Positions 1 to 5,480 of a stretch of DNA of 16,921 nt are shown piece by piece. Within the stretch, counting starts at the first letter, position 1, and the number at the start of each line of letters is the position of its first letter. The position numbers and the translations under genes were made by a program. The notes under the pieces are model-generated. The model was not told the DNA's origin. It saw only the letters and a program-made list of their open reading frames with translations, and ran no database searches. The stretch covers positions 1 to 16,921 of the forward strand of contig JAUSPT010000028.1 of NCBI GenBank assembly GCA_030652805.1, given 5' to 3'. Source of the DNA: a bacterium. Its GTDB lineage: Bacteria; JAHJDO01.

Positions 1-172
1 TGTTGCAATTATCAAAAAACGTCTCAACTTGAATCTCAGCCTCTACACTATTCTACAGATTTTAAGTATAACCTTATTTGAGAAAGTTCCTGTTTTACAG
101 CTACTTACAAATGATAATGATGAAACTCAAAACGGTGAATCTCCTAACCAATTGTTGTTGTTTGACTTATAA
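1..172 (+). pseudogene. C-terminal tail of an IS4-type DDE transposase (cut by window edge)
   Basis: Reading from base 2, an open frame runs 56 codons to TAA at 170-172. The peptide contains IKKRLNLNLSLYTILQILS, then TLFEKVPVLQLLT, and ends NQLLLFDL. This is the typical C-terminus of IS4-type DDE transposases, recognised from memory of the family. The catalytic DDE residues would lie upstream, outside the window, so it cannot be said whether the element is intact. The stop is followed at once by ATGGGACAGTAGTG, which probably belongs to the right end of the element; no target duplication can be checked. It marks the left edge of an accessory stretch. Confidence 0.72.
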
Positions 173-225
173 TGGGACAGTAGTGAAATTGAATCAAAAA
201 AAATGAGCAAAAGTTAAAACAAAGC

Positions 226-233
226 AAGGAGGG
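226..233 (+). promoter_or_regulatory. Strong Shine-Dalgarno site of the lipoprotein gene
   Basis: AAGGAGGG lies seven bases before the ATG at 241. It is one of the strongest ribosome sites in the window and fixes the start of the lipoprotein gene. Confidence 0.75.
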
Positions 234-240
234 AAAGTAA

Positions 241-1566
241 ATGAATAATAATGTTAAAAATCTATTTTTGTTCGGATTAGTCTTAGTCCTATTGTCTGGC
301 TGTACAATAGTTCATCCAATCCTAATAGAAAAACCATTTGTTTTCTCAGATGGTGAAACAAAACAAATCCCAATAAAGTCACATCCTCGCTTTGCTAAAG
401 TATATGTCAAAAACACGTATATTGGAGATGCACCATTAAAGGTATATACAGATGATGCAAAAGAATTAATTAAACATATGAAGATGGAGAAAGATGGATA
501 TTATCCTATCTATGGAAATAAAAAAAAGACGTTTAGTCAACCATCTGGAATTGAAATTTCATGGGGTATAATCCATGGATGGTTCTTTGATAAGATTCCT
601 CAGAAAAGAATAACAGCTTTGTTATCAAAGGCAGAATCCTTATATTTAGATAAAAAATATGAGGATGCAATAGCGCACTGCAAAAATGTTCTTATGATAG
701 ACCAAGACAACAAAGATGCTCAAAAATTAATGGCAAAATTGGTGGAAGAACAGAAGATGGCTCTTGAAAGACAAAGACAAAAAGAAATATCAGAATTATT
801 GGCAAAAGCAAATGCTTTGTATTCAGATGAAAAATACAATGGTTCCATAACACAGTGTAAGAGAATTCTTGTATTAGACAAATCTAATAAAGATGCTCAG
901 AAGTTAATAGTAAAGTTATTGGAAGAACAGCGTAAAGCAAAAGAATGGGCAGAGAAACAGGCAGAGATTGAACACAAGAAAAAAGAGAGGATCAGAAAGG
1001 AGAAGATAGAAAAATTGCTGGATGCAACAAAGAGAGAAGCTACTGTAAAAGAAGATTTATATGATTTTAGAAAAACTGTCTGGGGAATGAGCAGGAAGCA
1101 GGTTAAGGCAACAGAAGATAAGAAGCCTGTTTCTGAATTTGATATTGGGTTAGCTTATAAGGTTGAAATTGATGGAAAAGATTTCCTATGTGCCTATTAT
1201 TTTTTAAAAGATAAACTTTGTACTGGTATATATGTTTTTGTTGGGGAGCATTTCAATGATAATCTTTATATTGATGATTATAAAGAGCTAAAAGAAATTT
1301 TAATTAAAAAGTATGGTAGCCCAAAAACGGATTTAGGAGAAGGCTGGTTGAATGATTTACTTAAAGATGATAGAAGCCAATGGGGAACGGCTGTTAGTAT
1401 GGGGCATTTAGTATATGGGGCTACATGGGACACTCCAACAACGGAAATAAGTTTAATTTTAAGGGGTGATAATCTTAAAATTAGTTTGAAACTTGGATAT
1501 GAGAGCAAAGAATTTAAAGAAGGCGTAAGCCAAATAAATGAAAAGAAAACTTTAAAAAACTTCTAA
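241..1566 (+). CDS. Lipoprotein with PEGA-like region, two TPR-like repeats and a C-terminal domain of unknown role
   Basis: The 441-residue product begins with a lipoprotein signal: positively charged start, hydrophobic residues 8-18 and lipobox LSGC with Cys21, so it should be lipid-anchored on the outside of the inner membrane. Residues ~45-90 resemble a PEGA-type surface domain (VYVKNTYIGDAPLKVY, then KDGYYP). Two repeats of ~45 residues follow (about 126-170 and 184-226), each with the TPR pattern A-x-x-LY-x-x-x-KY-x-x-x-I and the shared phrase NKDAQKL. A highly charged, probably coiled-coil stretch spans ~229-268. The C-terminal part starts at FRKTVWGM (276-283), a motif seen at the head of small periplasmic domains of unknown function. 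An AAGGAGGG ribosome site at 226-233 supports the start. The role is unknown; scaffold or envelope-associated protein is an inference. Confidence 0.8.
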   Translation: MNNNVKNLFLFGLVLVLLSGCTIVHPILIEKPFVFSDGETKQIPIKSHPRFAKVYVKNTYIGDAPLKVYTDDAKELIKHMKMEKDGYYPIYGNKKKTFSQPSGIEISWGIIHGWFFDKIPQKRITALLSKAESLYLDKKYEDAIAHCKNVLMIDQDNKDAQKLMAKLVEEQKMALERQRQKEISELLAKANALYSDEKYNGSITQCKRILVLDKSNKDAQKLIVKLLEEQRKAKEWAEKQAEIEHKKKERIRKEKIEKLLDATKREATVKEDLYDFRKTVWGMSRKQVKATEDKKPVSEFDIGLAYKVEIDGKDFLCAYYFLKDKLCTGIYVFVGEHFNDNLYIDDYKELKEILIKKYGSPKTDLGEGWLNDLLKDDRSQWGTAVSMGHLVYGATWDTPTTEISLILRGDNLKISLKLGYESKEFKEGVSQINEKKTLKNF

Positions 1567-1725
1567 AAATTGCAACATAAATCCATTAAAAAAGATTGAA
1601 AGACATAAAAAGACAAAACAATGTCAATAATATACCCCGTTGTTCTCGTGCTGGTATTGAACGTAATTTTCTGGTTTTCAGGGATTAGTTAGTTTTGAAA
1701 AGCCAGATGAGGAAAGGCAATTTTT

Positions 1726-2136
1726 ATGGCTCAATATATTGAGTGTCCAAACTGTGGAAATACTGGAGAAGCTCAAAGAGTAGGTTGGGATGCAGCTGGT
1801 TGTTTAATCGCAATAATACTACTGATATGTTTTATTATTCCTGGAATAATTTACATCATTTGGAGAGAGAATAAGGGAGCAAAATTATGTTGTGCTTATT
1901 GCGGCAATACTAATGTAATAAGGATTTCTAAAGCAAGAGTTGTTGGTAATGGCAGTTCTGATGAGTGGGAACTCGTAAGTGAAAATAGTAATTCTGATGA
2001 ATGGGAACTCGTCAAAGAAGAAAAGAAATGTCCATTTTGTGCCGAAGAGATAAAGAAGGATGCTATTGTTTGTAGATATTGTAAAAAAGACCTCCCAAAA
2101 GAAAGCAAAGTTGAATCTGAAATAGAATTAAATTAA
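1726..2136 (+). CDS. Small membrane protein with N- and C-terminal zinc ribbons
   Basis: This is a 136-residue protein. The N-terminal part has CPNC (Cys7/Cys10), a single hydrophobic helix at about 26-46, then CAYC (Cys56/Cys59), so one zinc ribbon is split by a membrane-inserted loop. The C-terminal part has a second, compact ribbon, CPFC (102/105) and CRYC (116/119), of the common CPFCAEEIK type. Between them an SDEWELV block occurs twice (79-84 and 91-96), produced by a 36 bp duplication. GAGGAAAGG at 1709-1717 is a good ribosome site for the ATG. The stop is in the same frame as the next gene and only 15 bases before it, so the two are probably co-transcribed. Function unknown. Such ribbons usually mediate protein or nucleic-acid contacts, but nothing here identifies a partner. 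Confidence 0.72.
   Translation: MAQYIECPNCGNTGEAQRVGWDAAGCLIAIILLICFIIPGIIYIIWRENKGAKLCCAYCGNTNVIRISKARVVGNGSSDEWELVSENSNSDEWELVKEEKKCPFCAEEIKKDAIVCRYCKKDLPKESKVESEIELN
1956..2012 (+). repeat. 36 bp-spaced direct duplication inside the zinc-ribbon gene
   Basis: The 21-mers at 1956-1976 and 1992-2012 differ at one base and lie 36 bp (12 codons) apart. They give the two SDEWELV blocks in the linker between the membrane helix and the C-terminal zinc ribbon. Confidence 0.8.
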
Positions 2137-2154
2137 AAGATCACCAACTGTTTG

Positions 2155-3126
2155 ATGAAACAATATAAGCAAGTAAAAACTAAAGTAAGTTTTTTTATCG
2201 AAAATCCAAAGGTAGAAGCACTAATTGCCTTTTTAATTGTCATATCAATTGTACTTTTGTCTATAGAGCTTTTTGGACTTGCAGGTAAAAACACAATCAA
2301 GTTTGCGATTGTTTGTGGGTATTATTTAAATTTTATATTTGTTATTGAGCTGCTTTTGAGAGGATATATAATTGGAAACTTCCGAAAGTTTTTCAAATAT
2401 CATCTCATGGATATATTAGCAGTGGTCCCTCCATTATTCCAAGCTTTAAGCGTAATGCGTGTTTTACGTTTAGCCAGATTAGTACGTATAATTAAGTTGG
2501 TTAGATTGGCTAAATTCGTAAAATTAGCAAAATTTATGAAAATATTTCGCATACATAAATTGGGAACTGTTGTAGATAGACACACAGGAGTCATCCGTGG
2601 GGAAGGTTTTCCTGTAGAATTAGAGGGATGTTCTCTGGATGATTATCTAAAAAAGCAGGAAAGCGATGTTTTGGAATTCAAAGCTACACTGAGAGGTGAT
2701 ATAAGAAAGGTGGGGGGAAATAATTCTTTGCAGAAGAAATTCGTGAAAACTATAGCAGCATTTTTAAATTCTAGCGGAGGCGTTCTTCTCATAGGTGTAA
2801 AGGATAATGGCGAAGTGTATGGAATTGAAAAAGATATCGAAACTCTTGGGGAATCTAAAAATAAAGATATATTTCAACAAACCTTAACGAATATTATAAA
2901 TGAGAAGTTAGATAAAGCAATTACGAGATATATAAAAATAAGATTCGAAAAAAAGGATAGTAAAATTGTTTGTATAGTAAAAATAAAGAAGAGTGGTGAG
3001 CCTTGTTTTTACCACGAAAAAAAAGAGGATCGACATGATTTTTATATAAGAATACAAAATATGACGAAAAGATTAGATACTAAAGAAGCGCATGATTATA
3101 TTGTAAAATACTGGGGAAATAAATAA
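2155..3126 (+). CDS. Voltage-sensor domain fused to a Schlafen/AlbA_2 domain
   Basis: The 323-residue product has two parts. Residues ~1-136 (counted from the TTG at 2152) look like the S1-S4 voltage sensor of the ion-transport family: S1 23-41, S2 51-70 with FVIELLLR (Glu66, Arg70), S3 beginning at Asp87 (DILAVVPP), and an S4 with 12 basic residues at every third position from Arg103 to Lys136. No S5, pore loop or S6 follows. After a short linker, residues ~160-315 form an AlbA_2 domain: VLEFKATL (Glu175), a basic helix, FLNSSGGVLLIGVKDNG (204-220) and the C-terminal FYIR...KRL strand. AlbA_2 domains occur in Schlafen-type nucleases and in transcription regulators. Start: ATG 2155 is preferred over the adjacent TTG 2152; no clear ribosome site is visible, so coupling to the upstream gene is likely. 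Membrane-tethered nuclease or regulator is an inference. Confidence 0.78.
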   Translation: MKQYKQVKTKVSFFIENPKVEALIAFLIVISIVLLSIELFGLAGKNTIKFAIVCGYYLNFIFVIELLLRGYIIGNFRKFFKYHLMDILAVVPPLFQALSVMRVLRLARLVRIIKLVRLAKFVKLAKFMKIFRIHKLGTVVDRHTGVIRGEGFPVELEGCSLDDYLKKQESDVLEFKATLRGDIRKVGGNNSLQKKFVKTIAAFLNSSGGVLLIGVKDNGEVYGIEKDIETLGESKNKDIFQQTLTNIINEKLDKAITRYIKIRFEKKDSKIVCIVKIKKSGEPCFYHEKKEDRHDFYIRIQNMTKRLDTKEAHDYIVKYWGNK

Positions 3127-3165
3127 CATAAGTTAGTCCATACAGTGGAATCGAGAGTTTTAATA

Positions 3166-3185
3166 GGGACAGGCATGCCTGTCCC
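3166..3185. repeat. Perfect 20 bp palindrome downstream of the voltage-sensor gene
   Basis: The sequence GGGACAGGCATGCCTGTCCC is its own reverse complement. It lies 40 bases past the stop at 3126, is followed by CTACA, and belongs to the class of intergenic hairpin repeats ending in CCCCTACA that recurs nearby at 3247-3271 and 3782-3807. No T-run follows on the + strand, so it is not a canonical terminator. Confidence 0.75.
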
Positions 3186-3232
3186 CTACATAAAAATCAC
3201 AAAAGACGAGATTCCTTCGCAATGACAGAAAC

Positions 3233-3308
3233 AGGGATATTCAAACGGGCAGACGCAAGGGCTGCCCCTACAATAACCGCCAGCTAAAGCAGGCGGTTGC
3301 GGTGGAGG
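3233..3308 (+). repeat. Hairpin-rich intergenic repeat, copy A
   Basis: Copy A starts at AGGGATATTCAAACGGGCAG and ends at GGTGGAGG. It holds one hairpin of the GGGCAG...CTGCCC type and a second one with arms AACCGCC / GGCGGTT. It matches copy B (3768-3844) except for two substitutions and one single-base indel. The two copies are direct repeats and bracket the toxin relic and the antitoxin gene. The stretch just before it (about 3198-3230, GACGAGATTCCTTCGCAATG) also looks like a dispersed repeat. Confidence 0.85.
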
Positions 3309-3330
3309 AGACAACACACAGCGGAGAGTA

Positions 3331-3356
3331 CACCAGACTGCTTCAGCTGTCTGGTG
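3331..3356. repeat. Inverted repeat, 8 bp arms
   Basis: CACCAGAC (3331-3338) pairs with GTCTGGTG (3349-3356) around a ten-base loop. It lies between repeat copy A and the toxin relic and is not followed by a T-run. The rest of 3309-3383 shows no recognisable gene. Confidence 0.6.
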
Positions 3357-3383
3357 GAACAAGCAGCTGTCGGAGAAAACTCA

Positions 3384-3523
3384 GGAATTAAATGTATTGA
3401 CAGTATGCTTATATTGTCCCATATGTTCAAAACAAAGAGGAGATGTTCTTTAGAACTATTATCCCAAGTAGAAAAGCAACGCAAAAGTATTTGAAAGGAG
3501 TTGATAAAGATGAAATTGGATAA
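3384..3523 (+). pseudogene. Relic of a BrnT-like toxin gene, C-terminal part only
   Basis: In the frame ending at TAA 3521-3523, the codons from 3404 read YAYIVPYVQNKEEMFFRTII followed by PSRKATQKYLKG. This resembles the C-terminus of small BrnT-like type II toxins (IIPSRKATKKYL-type endings; recognised from memory). Upstream, a further piece (GIKCID, 3384-3401) continues the match only after a one-base shift at about 3402, and nothing toxin-like precedes it. About half of a normal ~90-residue toxin is therefore missing and the remainder is frameshifted. The relic overlaps the start of the antitoxin by 14 bases, the usual toxin-then-antitoxin order. A short in-frame ATG at 3443 could at most make 26 residues. 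Confidence 0.6.
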
Positions 3524-3764
3524 AGAGGAAAGAGAGATATTAAAATCATACGAAAGTGGAGAATGGAAATCAGTAAAAAAACTTGATTCCATAAAAAAGA
3601 AACACATGGGATATGCTAAAGCTATGTTAAAAAAAGATAAGCGTCTGAATATCAGAATATCATCACGTGATTTAGAAGAAGTTCAAAGAATTGCTGTAGG
3701 TGAAGGTATTCCATATCAAACATTAGTTTCAAGCGTAATTCATAAATATGTTACAAGACATTAA
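3510..3764 (+). CDS. CopG/BrnA-type antitoxin, apparently orphaned
   Basis: The 84-residue protein starts MKLDKEEREILKSYESGEW and has KKDKRLNIRIS (41-51) followed by DLEEVQRIA and IPYQTLVSSVIHKYV. That is a C-terminal ribbon-helix-helix domain of the CopG-antitoxin type (Pfam CopG_antitoxin, by memory). It would bind DNA as a dimer and repress its own operon, while the N-terminal half would wrap the toxin. The start is placed at ATG 3510 rather than TTG 3501, because GAAAGGAG at 3493-3500 leaves a nine-base spacer. The reading frame is intact although its upstream toxin is truncated, so it may persist as an orphan antitoxin or regulator. Stop and repeat copy B are three bases apart. Confidence 0.75.
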   Translation: MKLDKEEREILKSYESGEWKSVKKLDSIKKKHMGYAKAMLKKDKRLNIRISSRDLEEVQRIAVGEGIPYQTLVSSVIHKYVTRH

Positions 3765-3767
3765 ATT

Positions 3768-3844
3768 AGGGATATTCAAACGGGCAGCCGCAAGGGCTGC
3801 CCCTACAGATAACCGCCAGCTAAAGCAGGCGGTTGAGGTGGAGG
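3768..3844 (+). repeat. Hairpin-rich intergenic repeat, copy B
   Basis: This is the second copy of the unit at 3233-3308, 74 of 77 positions identical by hand alignment, in the same orientation. It contains GGGCAGCC-GCAA-GGGCTGCCC and the AACCGCC/GGCGGTT dyad. It is followed at ~3857-3878 by another dyad (CCCTCTT...AAGAGAGGG) of the dispersed-repeat type. Together they fill the 125 bases between the antitoxin gene and the 3' end of dus. Confidence 0.85.
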
Positions 3845-3889
3845 GGGTAATTTCTTTTCCCTCTTTGTCAAGAGAGGGTCAGGGTGAGT

Positions 3890-4831
3890 TCAAACACTCT
3901 CTATCAGGCCAATCAATTCTTCATATGATGTTACTTTGCTTATGCGAGTGCGGATTCCTTTGCTGTTATGATGGCCTTTAAAATACCACATTGTTATCTT
4001 GCCCATGAGACCTATCTTATTAGCGGGGCCTATATCCTTGTATTTTTCTATGTAAGCAAGGTGGGCTTTGAGAACCTTTTTCTTTGCAGGCAGACTTGGA
4101 TTTTTAGGAGTCTCGCCGTTTTTTAAATAATTTTCAATATTTTTGAATATCCATGGATTGCCGAGCGCACCACGCGCAACCAGGATTCCGTTGCATCCTG
4201 TTTCGTCAAGCATCTTCTTAGCCATGAAGGGGTTAAATATATTTCCGCTTCCAAATACAGGAATCTTTAAAGATTCTTTAGCAGCCTTTATTGATTCATA
4301 GTCAATATCACCTGAGTATCTCTGTGACACCGTCCTGCCATGTATAAAGACGATAGAAGCGCCGTTTGCCTCGCATTCTTCAGCAATTCTAACACATTCA
4401 CTGATATCCCTTTTATCAAAACCAGTTCTTAACTTAACTGTGACGGGAATTCGCAGTTTGGAAACTAATTTTTTAATGATTTTGCCAAGTAACGCTTTAT
4501 CTTTTAACAAGGCTGCGCCAGCGCCCTTTTTTGTTACTTTTTTTACGGGACAGGCGCTGTTTATATCCAAAAAAGATATATCAACAAGCTCTATAAGCTT
4601 TTCGGCAGCATCAAGCATTGCGGAAGGGTCTGCGCCAAGCAGCTGCGCGGAAATTGGGGAATCTTTCTTAATTGTTTTTATGAGTCCCCTATTCTTCTGA
4701 CTACCATAAAGTATAGCTTTTGAATCAAGCATTTCAAAGAAGCAGTGTGAGGCACCTAATCTGCGGCTTATAAGGCGGAAGGCGAGGTCTGTTACCCCCG
4801 ACATAGGAGCCAGATATATTTTGGGATTCAT
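3890..4831 (-). CDS. dus: tRNA-dihydrouridine synthase
   Basis: The product is an FMN- and NADPH-dependent enzyme that reduces uridines in the tRNA D-loop. From the ATG at 4831 it has 313 residues, typical for the DusB-like group. Visible marks are the N-terminal LAPMSGVTD flavin-site strand, the active-site cysteine in INSACPVKKV (Cys94), the KLRTG strand with Lys133, HGRT with His164, and the FMN-phosphate region GILVARGALGNPWIF. GSGNI stands where GNGDI is common. An open frame continues 20 codons upstream, but that part lacks homology and covers the promoter, so the start at 4831 is preferred. No ribosome site is present: TATAAT lies seven bases before this ATG, which points to a leaderless message. 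It is divergent from maf. Confidence 0.9.
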   Translation of the reverse strand: MNPKIYLAPMSGVTDLAFRLISRRLGASHCFFEMLDSKAILYGSQKNRGLIKTIKKDSPISAQLLGADPSAMLDAAEKLIELVDISFLDINSACPVKKVTKKGAGAALLKDKALLGKIIKKLVSKLRIPVTVKLRTGFDKRDISECVRIAEECEANGASIVFIHGRTVSQRYSGDIDYESIKAAKESLKIPVFGSGNIFNPFMAKKMLDETGCNGILVARGALGNPWIFKNIENYLKNGETPKNPSLPAKKKVLKAHLAYIEKYKDIGPANKIGLMGKITMWYFKGHHNSKGIRTRISKVTSYEELIGLIESV

Positions 4832-4877
4832 AGTAATTATTATACCATAAGCTCCAATCCTTTGATATAATAGACGA
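4832..4877. promoter_or_regulatory. Divergent dus/maf promoter region with two extended -10 boxes
   Basis: The 46 bp gap carries TGGTATAAT on the minus strand (TATAAT at 4844-4839) and TGATATAAT on the + strand (TATAAT at 4866-4871). Each box is extended by a TG and lies seven and six bases from the respective ATG, so transcription would start at or next to the start codon. Neither gene has a Shine-Dalgarno sequence, and no good -35 is seen for either. Confidence 0.65.
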
Positions 4878-5480
4878 ATGCTGAAATACAAGATAATATT
4901 AGCGTCAAAATCAAAGAGACGCTCAAAGATACTTAAAGAATGCGGGATACCTCACGAAGTTGTTGTAAGCAACGTTCATGAGGAGATGGACCATGAAAAG
5001 GGTGCGAAGTTCAACGTTCTGCATAATGCCCGGGGCAAGGCCGAAAAAATAGCAGTCGGATATAAGGAAGGTTATATTATCGGAGCTGATACTCTTGTTT
5101 TGTTAAAAAAGAGCCTTATAGGAAAACCAAACACAAGAAAAGAGGCAATAGCTCTTCTAAAGACATTCTCAGGAAAAACAATCTTTGTCTATACAGGTCT
5201 TTGCGTAATAGACGCTAAAAGAGGCAGATCAGAAAGCGCAATTGATGTATCAAAGGTTCATGTCAAAAAGCTCTCGCCAAAGAAAATAGATGAATTTGCA
5301 ACTGTAGCCGGGCACAACGACAAGGCGGGCGGTTTTTCAATAGAAGGTCCTGGGGCATTTATATTTGATAATATAGAAGGCTCGTTTTATAATGTACTGG
5401 GTTTGTCTATGATGAAGCTTGATGAACTTTTTAAAAAATTAGGCGTAGATCTTTTAGGAGAAGTCATTGGCAAAAAATAA
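4878..5480 (+). CDS. maf: Maf-family nucleoside triphosphate pyrophosphatase
   Basis: The 200-residue protein belongs to the Maf/HAM1-like house-cleaning pyrophosphatases, which hydrolyse dTTP/UTP or modified nucleotides to the monophosphate. It shows the N-terminal ILASKSKRR (8-15), where families usually have LASxSPRR, the central GADT (69-72) with the catalytic Asp71, GKP (82-84), KAGGFSIEG (149-157) and EGSFYNVLGL (167-176). KAGGFSIEG differs from the common KAGAYGIQG, so the exact nucleotide preference is left open. The start has TATAAT only six bases upstream and no ribosome site, suggesting a leaderless transcript. The 3' end overlaps the next gene by 14 bases, which implies translational coupling. 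Confidence 0.88.
   Translation: MLKYKIILASKSKRRSKILKECGIPHEVVVSNVHEEMDHEKGAKFNVLHNARGKAEKIAVGYKEGYIIGADTLVLLKKSLIGKPNTRKEAIALLKTFSGKTIFVYTGLCVIDAKRGRSESAIDVSKVHVKKLSPKKIDEFATVAGHNDKAGGFSIEGPGAFIFDNIEGSFYNVLGLSMMKLDELFKKLGVDLLGEVIGKK

Noticed and set aside
1621-1692. Hydrophobic 23-codon frame starting MSIIYPVVLVLVLN
   Set aside because: It would be a membrane peptide, but it has no ribosome site, no homology I recognise, and AT-rich intergenic DNA gives such frames by chance.
2155-2600. Voltage-gated potassium channel
   Set aside because: There is an S1-S4 sensor but no S5, selectivity filter (TVGYG-type) or S6 after it; the chain passes directly into the AlbA_2 domain.
3297-3494. 65-codon frame running through repeat DNA and the toxin relic
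   Set aside because: It starts inside repeat copy A and follows the wrong frame over most of the toxin-like stretch, so it is an artefact of repeat and frameshift.
3233-3844. CRISPR-like array
   Set aside because: There are only two repeat copies of 76 bases, about 460 bases apart, with a gene between them; no regular spacers.
3857-3878. Hairpin CCCTCTT...AAGAGAGGG as a terminator for dus
   Set aside because: On the dus strand the stem is followed by an A-rich, not T-rich, run, so it does not look like an intrinsic terminator.
3748-3981. 77-codon frame overlapping the antitoxin end, repeat copy B and dus
   Set aside because: Its sequence is translated repeat DNA plus antisense dus; no ribosome site supports it.
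4832-4891. Upstream 20-codon extension of dus
   Set aside because: The added residues are not Dus-like, overlap the maf start and cover both promoter boxes; ATG 4831 begins the conserved MNPKIYLAPMSG.
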